A model generated the notes under the pieces. The model was not told the origin of the DNA and did not search any database. It saw only the letters and a program-made list of their open reading frames with translations. Below, piece after piece: positions 50,776-59,127 of a DNA stretch of 64,000 nucleotides. The position numbers were made by a program, and so were the translations under genes. Positions within the stretch are counted from its first letter, which is position 1; the number at the start of each line of letters is the position of its first letter. Source of the stretch: Acetobacteraceae bacterium (GTDB lineage: Bacteria > Pseudomonadota > Alphaproteobacteria > Acetobacterales > Acetobacteraceae); NCBI GenBank assembly GCA_947455205.1, contig CANGNF010000017.1:25181-89180 (forward strand), read 5' to 3'.

Positions 50776-51918
50776 ATGGCCTACAATCGCTCGTCCGGCG
50801 CCACCAAAGTGGCGATACTGTTGCCATCTGCCTGCGATGCGGGCTGGCTGCTGCGCGGCCGGGCCCTGGCCCAGGCCGTGGCCGCGGCCGGCTTCCGGGC
50901 CGAGGTCGGCCTGACCGGCGCCCCGCCGGACCGGCCCGTGCCGGAGCACTTGGCAAGCGGCTTCCGCGACCTGCCCGGCGTCGGCTACCGTCGCTTGGCT
51001 TGGCAGACTGTGCCGGCCGAGATCTTCACCGCCATCCATGGACCGGCGCTGCTGCCGTCCGGTGTGGCGCAGGTCAGCCTACCCTTCGACTGGGGCTGGC
51101 ACTTCCTGGACTGCGATGTCTGGCTGCTGTGCGGCGACCCGGGATTGGGACTGGTGCCAGCGTTGCGGCCCAGCCTGGTTTACTGCCGCGATCTGGCGAT
51201 GCGCTACGTGCCGGAAGGCTTCGCCGCCAGTACCGAGGACCCGGCCTGGGACCGGCTGGACCAGGCCTTCCTGGGTTGGCGTGCCGCCGCCGCCTTGCTG
51301 GTGGCGGACCCCTTTGTCGCCCGCGACCTTGCCGACTATGCCGGCATCCGCCGCAACCGCATCCACTGCCTGGCGCCGCTGCTCGGCACCGAGGCTGCCC
51401 CGCGCGACAGTGCGGCTGCGCCGATGCTGTTGTGGTGGCTGGCCGCTGGCGAGGCGCTGCCGGCCGAGGCAGCATCGGCCCTGGCCAGGCTGCTGGCCGC
51501 CGTGCCTGGCCTGCGCGTGGTGGTGGCGGGCCCTGGTGCCGCCCAGGCGACCCTGCCGCTGCGGCATGACAGGCTGAGCCTGGTTGCCGAGGATGGCGAG
51601 GCGGAGCGGCGATTCCTGCTGGGCCAGGCCACCCTGCTCTGCAGCGCCGCCGCCACGGCATTCGAGGGCGATGCCGCCTGGTTGGCCGCCTGTGGCCCCG
51701 GGCGGCTCGTGGCGCCGGACCTGCCGGAACTGACGGCGGCGGCCTCGCGCCTGGGCGTTGCCCTGCATCCCTGCCCGAGCGGGGAGCCGACGGTGCTGGC
51801 CGCGACATTGGCCAGCGCCGTGCGGGCCGGGCCCGTTTCCGTCACGCCAACCCCCGCGCCAGCCCAGCCGGCGCTGGCTGCCCTGCTGCAGGAGGTGCTT
51901 CGCCATGCCGCAGCGTGA
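50776..51918 (+). CDS. divergent GT-B-like glycosyltransferase
   Basis: 380 residues. The N-terminal half starts KVAILLPSACDAGWLLRGRA, a GT-B-like opening, and has AAALLVADPFVARDLADYAG, the usual position of the linker helix. The C-terminal half (LLWWLAAGEALPAEAASALA, LRVVVAGPG, ATAFEGDAAWLAACGPGRLV) looks like the donor lobe but the normal E-x7-E site is poorly conserved. It may therefore be a weakly conserved or partly inactive GT4 homologue. It overlaps the next glycosyltransferase gene by 14 nt and is divergent from the acetyltransferase gene. Confidence 0.65.
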   Translation: MAYNRSSGATKVAILLPSACDAGWLLRGRALAQAVAAAGFRAEVGLTGAPPDRPVPEHLASGFRDLPGVGYRRLAWQTVPAEIFTAIHGPALLPSGVAQVSLPFDWGWHFLDCDVWLLCGDPGLGLVPALRPSLVYCRDLAMRYVPEGFAASTEDPAWDRLDQAFLGWRAAAALLVADPFVARDLADYAGIRRNRIHCLAPLLGTEAAPRDSAAAPMLLWWLAAGEALPAEAASALARLLAAVPGLRVVVAGPGAAQATLPLRHDRLSLVAEDGEAERRFLLGQATLLCSAAATAFEGDAAWLAACGPGRLVAPDLPELTAAASRLGVALHPCPSGEPTVLAATLASAVRAGPVSVTPTPAPAQPALAALLQEVLRHAAA

Positions 51919-53596
51919 AGCGGGCGCCATCCCCCGGGTCAGCATCGGGATCTGGGCCGAACACGGCGAGGGCAGCCGCTGGACCAATGAGGGCATGGCG
52001 CGGCTCGTCGGCTTCCTCATCGAGGGTGCTGCCGAATCAGGGAGGGTGACCTTCCGCTTGGTCCTACCGATGGCGATGCGCGACGAGGCTTTAGCCGACC
52101 TGCGCAGCCTGCGGGCGAGCGAGGGCGTGGACTGGACGCTGGACTGCCCCGAGCCGGAACCCGAGGTACCGCCGGTGTTGCCGCTGCTGCCCGACCCGAT
52201 CAACCCGACCGTGGGGCGCCCCTCGTTGCGGCGCCGGCTCTACTGGCGGCTTCGTCCGGGTGCGCGGGCGGCTGCCCGCCAGGCCCGCGCCCAGGCTGCC
52301 GCGCGCCGGGCGGCGGCGGTGCGGGAGCTATTGTTGGCCGAGAAGCTGCAGGGTCCGGACCGCGAAGCGGTGGCTGCGGCCTTGCCGGACAATTCCGTGC
52401 ATGCCGTGCTCGACCGGGTGGTGCAGGAGGCTGCCGCGGCGGCCATGGCGGCGGCCAACGCCACCGATGCCGACGCGCTTGCGCAGGCCGAGGCGCGGGC
52501 CGTCAGCCATGCCGAGGATGCCGAACGGGTCGCCTCCAGCCTGCGCGGCTGGGATCGGCCGCGGCGCCATCTGCGCGCCCTGGCCGCGTTTGCCAACGCG
52601 CAGGTGAAGGTGGATGCCTGGGTGCTGCTGTTCCCGCACTTCGTCCAGGGGCTGGCGCTGCAGGGCCGCAAGGTGGTGATCTGCCCCGACACCATCGGCG
52701 CGACCGATTTCATCGACGTCAGCCCGGGCAACTGGAAGCCGGAAGGCTGGATGATGACCTGGCGACGGGCGACCGCGCAGACCCTGGCCAAGACCGACGG
52801 CACGGTGACGTTCTCGCATCACATTGCCCGGTCCCTGGCCGGTCCTCCCTTCGCGGTGCCGGCCGAGCGCATCACCGTGGTGACGCATCCGCCACCGGAC
52901 CTGCGCCCAAGCCTCCCCTTCCTGAACGACCGCCGCGGCGATGCCGGCACCCGGCGGCAGGCCGCCGACCTGCTGCGGGCCGAAGCGGCGCGACGGGAGC
53001 AGACCTACCTGCGCGACTTCCCGTTCGAGGAAGTGCCGTACTGCGTGGTCTCCACCCAGGACCGGCAGACCAAGAACATCGGCCTGGTCGCGGATGCGCT
53101 GCATTGCCTGGTGCGGCAGCAGCGCTTCTCCTGCAAGGTCATCACAACCGCGCCATTGCGCGGCAACGCCGCCTGGCAGCGCCTGCCCGGATTCATCGCC
53201 GCGAACGGGTTGGGCCGCGACTTCGTCTCGCTGCCGGACCTGGAGCGGGCCGAGCATGCGGCGCTGTATCATTGCGCAACCATCGCGGTGCACGCCTCCT
53301 TCATCGAGGGGGGCGACACGGTGTTCCCGTTCCACGAGGCGGTCAGCCTGGGCACCCCCTGCCTGATGGCGGATGGCCCGCATATCCAGGAGTTCCTGCG
53401 TCGCGCACCGGAGCTCACCCCCTTCGTGTTCAACCCGCACGATGCCGAGGCGCTGGCCGCGCTGATCCGCCGAACCATGACCGGGCGGGAGGCCGCGCTG
53501 GACGTGCAGCTGTCGACCTATGAACGGCTGCGGCAGCGGCGCTGGGCCGATGCGGCACTGGAATACGCCACCGCCGCCATCGGCCGGGCGCCGTGA
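51905..53596 (+). CDS. glycosyltransferase, GT4-like with a helical insertion
   Basis: 563 residues. The N-terminus VSIGIWAEHGEGSRWTNEGM is GT-B-like. Residues ~95-230 are an unusual insertion, extremely Ala/Arg-rich (about RPGARAAARQARAQAAARRA) and probably a long helix or coiled coil. The C-terminal half has PYCVVSTQDRQTKNIGLVAD, then ALYHCATIAVHASFIEGGDT and FPFHEAVSLGTPCLMADG, a recognisable donor-binding region. AGGAGG 9 nt before ATG 51905 is one of the strongest ribosome sites in the window. Coupled to the preceding gene by overlap. Confidence 0.8.
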   Translation: MPQREAGAIPRVSIGIWAEHGEGSRWTNEGMARLVGFLIEGAAESGRVTFRLVLPMAMRDEALADLRSLRASEGVDWTLDCPEPEPEVPPVLPLLPDPINPTVGRPSLRRRLYWRLRPGARAAARQARAQAAARRAAAVRELLLAEKLQGPDREAVAAALPDNSVHAVLDRVVQEAAAAAMAAANATDADALAQAEARAVSHAEDAERVASSLRGWDRPRRHLRALAAFANAQVKVDAWVLLFPHFVQGLALQGRKVVICPDTIGATDFIDVSPGNWKPEGWMMTWRRATAQTLAKTDGTVTFSHHIARSLAGPPFAVPAERITVVTHPPPDLRPSLPFLNDRRGDAGTRRQAADLLRAEAARREQTYLRDFPFEEVPYCVVSTQDRQTKNIGLVADALHCLVRQQRFSCKVITTAPLRGNAAWQRLPGFIAANGLGRDFVSLPDLERAEHAALYHCATIAVHASFIEGGDTVFPFHEAVSLGTPCLMADGPHIQEFLRRAPELTPFVFNPHDAEALAALIRRTMTGREAALDVQLSTYERLRQRRWADAALEYATAAIGRAP

Positions 53597-53764
53597 GACG
53601 GCCCCGTACCGTACCGGCCGCAGGGAACCGGCCACCAGGGTTCACCGTTACATTCCGCCGCCACGGGGCCGCGCCACCGGCGCTGCCCCGTGCCAACCAG
53701 ACCACAGGGGGCAACCGCCGGCATGACTGTTGGACGTCCAGAGGCCACTCCCGGTGAGCGGGCG

Positions 53765-54859
53765 ATGCAGTCCCTGATTCCCGCCTACCGGCCGGACCTG
53801 TCGGGCAATGAGCGCGCCTATGTGCTCGACTGCATCGACAGCAGCTGGATCTCCTCGCTCGGTGCCTACATCGCCCGCTTCGAGGCTGCGCTGGCGGCGA
53901 CGACGGGCGCGCCGCACGCGGTCTCGGTGTGCAACGGCACCGTGGCGCTGCACCTGGCGCTGCATTGCCTGGGCGTCGGCCCGGGCGACGAGGTGATCGT
54001 GCCGAGCTTCACCTACATCGCCTCGGTCAATGCCATCGCGCTGACCGGCGCCACCCCGGTCTTCGCTGAATGCCGCGAGAGTGACTGGCTGCTGGACCCG
54101 GCGGAGCTGGAGCGGCTGGCGACGCCGCGCACCAAGGTCATCCTGCCCGTTCACCTCTATGGCGCGGCCTGCGATATGCCGGCGATCATGGCCTTCGCGC
54201 AACAGCGTGGGATCGCCGTGGTGGAGGACACCGCGGAGGCGCTGGGCTGCACCCTGCATGGCCGGCATGTCGGCACCTTCGGCGATATCGGCACCTTCAG
54301 CTTCTTCGGCAACAAGACCGTCACCACCGGCGAGGGCGGCGCCGTCATCGCCAATGATGAGGCGCTGGCCGCCCGGCTGCGCCAGGCCAAGGGTCAGGGC
54401 CAGAGCCTGACCCGGCGCTACTGGCACGAGGTGATGGGCTTCAACTACCGCATGACCAACATCGCCGCGGCCATAGGCGTGGCGCAGTTCGAACGACTGC
54501 CGGAGATTCTGGCCCGCAAGCGCGCCCTGGCGCTGCGCTACCGCCAGGCGCTGGCAGGCCTGCCGGTGACGTTCCAGCGGCCGATCGAGGGGGTCTCCGG
54601 TTCCGACTGGCTGGTCAGCCTGCTGCTGCCGCGCGGCACCGACCGCGACCGCCTGATGGCCGACATGGCGGCGCAGCAGGTCGAAACCCGCCCGGTTTTC
54701 CACTGCGCGCACCAGATGCCGATGTATGCTACCGGGCTGTACCTGCCGCGCTCCGAGGACATCGCCGCCCGCGGTATTTCTCTGCCCAGCTTCCCCGGCC
54801 TGACCGACCGGGAGTTGGACCGCGTGGTGGCGGCGCTGATCCAGGCGCTGGCGTCTTAG
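53765..54859 (+). CDS. per: DegT/DnrJ/EryC1 aminotransferase, probable GDP-perosamine synthase
   Basis: 364 residues. PLP enzyme with VSVCNGTVALHLALHCLGVG, Asp155 in VVEDTAEALG and the Schiff-base Lys184 in FFGNKTVTTGEGG. The N-terminal LSGNERAYVLDCIDSSWISS and RRYWHEVMGFNYRMTNIAAA are close in pattern to GDP-perosamine synthases, which aminate GDP-4-keto-6-deoxymannose, the product of gmd in this region. The start at 53765 has GGTGAG about 7 nt upstream; ATG 53723 is an alternative adding 14 residues. The product could next be acetylated by the enzyme at 49979. Confidence 0.88.
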   Translation: MQSLIPAYRPDLSGNERAYVLDCIDSSWISSLGAYIARFEAALAATTGAPHAVSVCNGTVALHLALHCLGVGPGDEVIVPSFTYIASVNAIALTGATPVFAECRESDWLLDPAELERLATPRTKVILPVHLYGAACDMPAIMAFAQQRGIAVVEDTAEALGCTLHGRHVGTFGDIGTFSFFGNKTVTTGEGGAVIANDEALAARLRQAKGQGQSLTRRYWHEVMGFNYRMTNIAAAIGVAQFERLPEILARKRALALRYRQALAGLPVTFQRPIEGVSGSDWLVSLLLPRGTDRDRLMADMAAQQVETRPVFHCAHQMPMYATGLYLPRSEDIAARGISLPSFPGLTDRELDRVVAALIQALAS

Positions 54860-54894
54860 GATTTCTGCTGACGCTGCAATTCGCTACGACCGGG

Positions 54895-54913
54895 GGGGCG
54901 CCTTTCGCGCCCC
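54895..54913 (+). terminator. hairpin downstream of the aminotransferase gene
   Basis: GGGGCGC-CTTTC-GCGCCCC, a perfect 7-bp stem with a 5-nt loop, 36 nt after the stop codon. No T tract follows. A candidate transcript end in the 207-nt gap before the FkbM gene. Confidence 0.4.
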
Positions 54914-55066
54914 GCGCCCGATCCGGCTTGACCGGTTGGACTGGGGCTGATCGTGCCCCACGGCATGTGCAGATTTGGCCGGCGCAGGGCCCGGAACTGG
55001 TTGCAACATCGTTCCGCCTCTCTGCCACACCTTTGATTCAACCGGCAGGTGTGTATCCTCACGCTC

Positions 55067-55933
55067 ATGGCGAGCTTCGTATCATACGCGCAGAACTATG
55101 AAGACGTCATGCTCTGGCGTGCGCTGCGCGACGTCGAGAACGGCTTCTACATCGATGTGGGCGCTGCCGACCCGGATGAACTCTCGGTCACCGGGGCCTT
55201 CTACAGACGCGGCTGGCACGGCATCAACATCGAGCCGGAGCCGGTCTATGCGGCCAAGCTGAAGGCTGCCCGGCCGCGCGACCTCAACCTGCAGCTCGCC
55301 CTGGGCGCCACGCCGGGGCGGGCGGTGCTGCAACGGATGGCCGGCACCGGCCTTTCCACCATGGATGTCGGCATCGCCGCCCAGCACGCCAGGGCCGGCT
55401 TCGCCGAGGCCGAACCGTTGGAGGTGGAGGTTGCTACGCTGGCTGCCATCTGCGACCAGCATGCCCCCGATACGATCCATTTCCTCAAGATCGACGTCGA
55501 GGGCGCCGAGCGGGAGGTGTTGTTGGGCGCCGATCTGCGGCGGCACCGCCCCTGGATCATCCTGGTCGAGGCAACTCGGCCGTCCTCCCCGGAACGGACC
55601 AGCGACAAGTTCGAGGACCTGCTGCTCAACGCCGGCTACCGGGAATGCTGGTTCGACGGGCTGAATACCTGGTACCTGGCCGAGGAGCACGAAGGCCGGT
55701 TGCGCGGCTGTTTCGTCGTGCCGCCCAACGTCTTCGATGACTTCGTACCGAATCGCTATGCGATGCAAATCAACCAGTTGGAGCAGCTTGCCGAAGCCGC
55801 CTTGCGCGAGCGTGAAGCCGCGTTGCGGGTAAGGACCGCCCTGCGGGCTGCGCTGGAGGCGGTGTACCGGTCTATCTCCTGGCGGGCGACAGCGGCGCTG
55901 CGTGCGTTGAGGCGCGCCTTTCGCAGGTCTTGA
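55067..55933 (+). CDS. FkbM-family methyltransferase
   Basis: 288 residues. SAM-binding start FYIDVGAADPDELSVTGAFY, then GINIEPEPVYAAKL, and the FkbM hallmark FLKIDVEGAEREVLLGADLR. The C-terminal ~50 residues are helical and basic (QLEQLAEAALREREAALRVR), as in many FkbM proteins fused or adjacent to glycosyltransferases. It is likely to O-methylate a sugar of the surface polysaccharide. The start is uncertain: ATG 55067 has no ribosome site, and GTG 55049 has a modest GGCAGGT just upstream. Confidence 0.85.
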   Translation: MASFVSYAQNYEDVMLWRALRDVENGFYIDVGAADPDELSVTGAFYRRGWHGINIEPEPVYAAKLKAARPRDLNLQLALGATPGRAVLQRMAGTGLSTMDVGIAAQHARAGFAEAEPLEVEVATLAAICDQHAPDTIHFLKIDVEGAEREVLLGADLRRHRPWIILVEATRPSSPERTSDKFEDLLLNAGYRECWFDGLNTWYLAEEHEGRLRGCFVVPPNVFDDFVPNRYAMQINQLEQLAEAALREREAALRVRTALRAALEAVYRSISWRATAALRALRRAFRRS

Positions 55934-55999
55934 CGCCGGCCCCCCTGGACGGGCCGCCGCACTGGCGGTACGGAAAACCGGACCCTCGGGAGGGACAGG

Positions 56000-56695
56000 A
56001 TGATCAACAAGATCGTGCAGACCATGGCCGAGGCCCTGGCAGGCATCAAGGATGGCTCCACCGTGCTGATCGGTGGCTTCGGCAGTGTCGGCCAGCCCGA
56101 CGCGCTGATCGAGGCGCTGATCGAGACCGGCGTGAAGGACCTGACCATTGCGCTGAACAACGCCGGCAGCGGCCGCGTCGGCGTGGCCAAGCTGATGGAC
56201 AATGGCTGCGTCCGGAAGATCATCTGCTCCTTCCCGCGCAGCAGCGACCCCGTGGTGTTCGAGACGCTGTACCGCGAGGGCAAGCTGGAGCTGGAGATCA
56301 CCCCCCAGGGCACGCTGGCCGAGCGCATCCGCGCCGCCGCCGCCGGCATCCCCGCCTTCTTCACCGCCACGGGCGCCGGCACGCTGCTGGCCCGCGGCAA
56401 GGAAAGCCGGGTGATAGACGGCCGGGAATACATCCTGGAGACGGCGTTGAAGGCCGATGTGGCGCTGGTGGAGGCCTGGCAGGCCGACCGCTGGGGCAAC
56501 CTGGTCTATCGGGGCAGCGGCGCCAACTTCAACCCGACCATGGCCGCCGCCGCCGAGCTGACCGTGGCCCAGGTGCAGCACATCGTGGAACTGGGCGACC
56601 TGCACCCGCACATGGTCGGCACCCCCGGCGTGTATGTGAACCGCGTGATCCAGGTGGACCGGGGCGAGCCCTGGACCAAGCCAGAGGAGGCATGA
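56000..56695 (+). CDS. 3-oxoacid CoA-transferase subunit A
   Basis: 231 residues. Family signature GSTVLIGGFGSVGQPDALIE (CoA-binding glycine loop), ALNNAGSGRVGVAKLMDNGC, and a C-terminal GTPGVYVNRVIQVD. As subunit A of the PcaI/ScoA type it pairs with the B subunit encoded next, overlapping by 4 nt, to move CoA from a donor such as succinyl-CoA to a 3-oxoacid. GGGAGGGACAGG ahead of the ATG is a good ribosome site. First gene of the acyl-CoA module that runs to 61063. Confidence 0.92.
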   Translation: MINKIVQTMAEALAGIKDGSTVLIGGFGSVGQPDALIEALIETGVKDLTIALNNAGSGRVGVAKLMDNGCVRKIICSFPRSSDPVVFETLYREGKLELEITPQGTLAERIRAAAAGIPAFFTATGAGTLLARGKESRVIDGREYILETALKADVALVEAWQADRWGNLVYRGSGANFNPTMAAAAELTVAQVQHIVELGDLHPHMVGTPGVYVNRVIQVDRGEPWTKPEEA

Positions 56696-57342
56696 GCATG
56701 ACCCCCTTCACCCGCGACCAGATGGCGCATCGCGCCGCCGACGACATCCCCGAGGGCTGGTGCGTCAACCTGGGCATCGGCATCCCGACCCTGGTGGCCA
56801 ACCATGTGCCCAACACGCGGGAAGTGATCTTCCAGTCCGAGAACGGCGTCATCGGCATGGGCCCGGCCCCGGCCAAGGGCACCGAGAATGTCTGGAACAT
56901 CAATGCCGGCAAGCAGCTGATCACCCTGGTCAAGGGCGCCAGCTTCGTCGGCCATGCCGACAGCTTCGCGATGATCCGCGGCGGGCATATCGACCTCTGC
57001 GTGCTCGGCGGCTTCGAGGTTGCCGAGAATGGCGACCTGGCGAACTGGGCCACCGGCGAGAACGACACGGCCCCCGCCGTGGGCGGCGCCATGGACCTGG
57101 CGGCCGGGGCCAAGCGGCTCTGGGTCATCATGGACCACACCACCAAGGACGGCCGGCCGAAGCTGCTGGAGAAGTGCGTCTACCCGCTGACCGGGCTGAA
57201 ATGCGTCACGCGGGTCTACACCAACCTGGCGACCATCGACGTCGTGGACGGCAAGGGCTTCGTCGTGCGCGACATGGCGCCGGGCCTGACCTTCGACGAA
57301 CTGCAGGCCAAGACCGCGGCCAAGCTGCACCAGGCGCACTGA
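56692..57342 (+). CDS. 3-oxoacid CoA-transferase subunit B
   Basis: 216 residues. It carries the catalytic glutamate in SENGVIGMGPAP (Glu50 of this start), preceded by VNLGIGIPTLVANHV, and GGHIDLCVLGGFEVAENGDL and LTGLKCVTRVYTNLATIDVV later, all typical of the B subunit of 3-oxoadipate or acetoacetate CoA-transferases. The ATG at 56692 overlaps the A-subunit stop; ATG 56698, with GAGGAGG 8 nt upstream, is equally likely. Forms the active heteromer with subunit A. Confidence 0.92.
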   Translation: MSMTPFTRDQMAHRAADDIPEGWCVNLGIGIPTLVANHVPNTREVIFQSENGVIGMGPAPAKGTENVWNINAGKQLITLVKGASFVGHADSFAMIRGGHIDLCVLGGFEVAENGDLANWATGENDTAPAVGGAMDLAAGAKRLWVIMDHTTKDGRPKLLEKCVYPLTGLKCVTRVYTNLATIDVVDGKGFVVRDMAPGLTFDELQAKTAAKLHQAH

Positions 57343-57363
57343 GCGCCAACGGAGGACGCGACC

Positions 57364-57927
57364 ATGGACAGCACCCCGCCCACCATGGTCGCGGCCTTCG
57401 ACCACCCCGCCGGCCGCGCCGCCCTGGCGCAGGAAGGTGGCGTGACGGGATGGCGCGGCAGCCTGCTGCACATCCACGTCTGCCCCGCCGCTTCCGCCGA
57501 CATGGTGGAGCTGGCGGAGGGGCGCTGCGTCGCCGGCCGTGGGCTTGAGGGCGACCGCTACTTCCTCGGCACCGGCAGCTATTCCGCCAAGCCGGAGGTG
57601 CGGGAGATCACACTGATCGAGCAGGAGGCGCTGGACGCGCTGGCCCGCAACGACCCGCCGCTGCAGGGTGGGCCGGTGCTGCTGGCGCCGGCGCAGCACA
57701 GGCGCAACCTGACGGTGCGTGGCGTGCCGCTGAACCACCTGGTCGGCAGGCGCTTCCAGGTCGGCGAGGTGATCCTGCGCGGTGGGCGGCTGAACTTTCC
57801 GTGCAAGTACCTGGAGAAGCTGTTGGCGATGCCGGTCTTCCTGCCGCTGTACAACCGCTCCGGCCTGAATTGCAGCATCGAGCGCGGCGGCGTCATCCGC
57901 CCCGGCGATGCGGTGCTGCCGCTTTAG
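57364..57927 (+). CDS. MOSC domain-containing protein
   Basis: 187 residues. MOSC features: HIHVCPAASADMVELAEGRC, GRGLEGDRYF, ITLIEQEALDAL, RRNLTVRGVPLNHLVGRRFQ and the conserved cysteine in LNFPCKYLEKL. MOSC domains bind molybdenum-cofactor/sulfur carriers and several transfer sulfur or reduce N-hydroxylated compounds. Its placement inside an acyl-CoA operon has no obvious explanation. GGAGG 8 nt before ATG 57364. The stop codon merges into another dispersed hairpin repeat (57927). Confidence 0.87.
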   Translation: MDSTPPTMVAAFDHPAGRAALAQEGGVTGWRGSLLHIHVCPAASADMVELAEGRCVAGRGLEGDRYFLGTGSYSAKPEVREITLIEQEALDALARNDPPLQGGPVLLAPAQHRRNLTVRGVPLNHLVGRRFQVGEVILRGGRLNFPCKYLEKLLAMPVFLPLYNRSGLNCSIERGGVIRPGDAVLPL

Positions 57928-57976
57928 CGTCTGGTCGCCGTAGGGGCACCTACCCCCAAGGCGTGAATCGGTCGCG
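57927..57976 (+). repeat. dispersed nested-hairpin repeat, copy 5
   Basis: Flanks GCGTCTGGTCGCC and GCGTGAATCGGTCGCG with inner stem GTAGG-GGCA-CCTAC. The inner sequence differs completely from copies 1-4 but still pairs, consistent with a conserved structure. It starts on the last base of the MOSC stop codon. Confidence 0.68.
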
Positions 57977-57984
57977 TGCAACCG

Positions 57985-58007
57985 GCGCCTGATCGCCGAT
58001 CAGACGC
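57985..58007. repeat. palindromized half-copy of the dispersed repeat
   Basis: GCGCCTGATCG-C-CGATCAGACGC: the left arm of the dispersed repeat followed by its own inverted copy, 10 of 11 bp complementary around a single central base. It lies 8 bp after copy 5 and just ahead of the acyl-CoA dehydrogenase ribosome site. Confidence 0.6.
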
Positions 58008-58032
58008 CCAGAAATACTCGGGAGAACGCGCC

Positions 58033-59127
58033 ATGAGCGCAGCGCTGGACGACAGCGACCGCCAGGAATCCATCCGCATGGTGCGCGACAGCGCCGCCGC
58101 GGTGGCGCCGGTGGGTGGCGACAGCAAGCGCATCCGCGACCTGCGGATGCAGATGCCGGGCTACGACCCCGCGGTGCTGCGCCAGATGGGCGAGCTGGGC
58201 TGGATCGGCCTGCGCGTGCCGGAAGCGGCCGGCGGCGCCGGGCTGGGCCTGGGCGAGATGGGCGCGCTGGCGGAGGAACTCGGCGGCGCGCTGGCGCCGG
58301 AGCCGCTGATCCCGGCCAGCCTCTCGGCCACGCTGCTGGCGGCGGCCGGGGCGCCGGCGGAACTGGGCCGGGTGCTGTCCGGCGAAAGCCTGGTGCTGAC
58401 GGCCTGGCAGGAACGCGCGGATACGCTGGAAGCGCCGGGCGGGCGCGAGGCGGCGCGCTGCTTCATCCCCTTCGCCGGCGGGGCCGATGCCTTCCTGCTG
58501 CCGGTGCGGGAAGGTGGGAAGCTGGCGCTGTATTGGCAGGACGCCGCGGGCGCGAGCCTGGCCACCGAGCAGACCTATGATGGCGGCCACCACGGCACCT
58601 TGCAGCCGGCACCCGCGCGCAAGCTGGCCGACGATATCGGCGCGGTACTGGACCAGGCGCTGGACGATGCCGCGCTGATGACCGGCTTCTACCTGCTGGG
58701 CGGCGCCGAGCGCGCCTTTGCCATGACGCTGGACTACCTGAAGACGCGCATGCAATTCGGCAAGATCATCGGCACCTTCCAGGCGCTGCAGCACCGCGCC
58801 GCCGACCTGAAGATGCAACTGGCGCTGATGCGCGCCAGCCTGGAAGCCGCGGCCGCCACGGTGGATGCCGGCGCCACCGGCGATGCAACTCATCCCGCGG
58901 GCGTTGCCGCCCGACGCGCCGCGATCTCCCGCGCCAAGACGCGCGCGGCGGAGGCGAGCATGCTGATCAACCGGCAATGCGTGCAGCTTTCCGGCGGCAT
59001 CGGCTACACCGACCAGTACGATGTGGGCCTGTACCTGCGGAAGGCGATGGTGCTGTCCAACCAGTTCGGCAGCGCCAGGCTGCATCGCCGCCGCTTCATC
59101 GCCACCGCACCGGAGACGGAAGAATGA
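58033..59127 (+). CDS. acyl-CoA dehydrogenase family protein, probably lacking the catalytic glutamate
   Basis: 364 residues. The N-terminal helical domain (LGWIGLRVPEAAGGAGLGLG) and C-terminal helical domain (YLKTRMQFGKIIGTFQALQH, then CVQLSGGIGYTDQYDVGLYL) are recognisable, but the middle FAD/substrate beta domain is short and weakly conserved. At the usual Glu position of this subgroup it reads TDQYD. It is therefore probably the non-catalytic partner in a heteromeric dehydrogenase with the enzyme encoded at 59894 (inference). GGGAG lies upstream of ATG 58033. Coupled to the crotonase gene by ATGA. Confidence 0.87.
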   Translation: MSAALDDSDRQESIRMVRDSAAAVAPVGGDSKRIRDLRMQMPGYDPAVLRQMGELGWIGLRVPEAAGGAGLGLGEMGALAEELGGALAPEPLIPASLSATLLAAAGAPAELGRVLSGESLVLTAWQERADTLEAPGGREAARCFIPFAGGADAFLLPVREGGKLALYWQDAAGASLATEQTYDGGHHGTLQPAPARKLADDIGAVLDQALDDAALMTGFYLLGGAERAFAMTLDYLKTRMQFGKIIGTFQALQHRAADLKMQLALMRASLEAAAATVDAGATGDATHPAGVAARRAAISRAKTRAAEASMLINRQCVQLSGGIGYTDQYDVGLYLRKAMVLSNQFGSARLHRRRFIATAPETEE

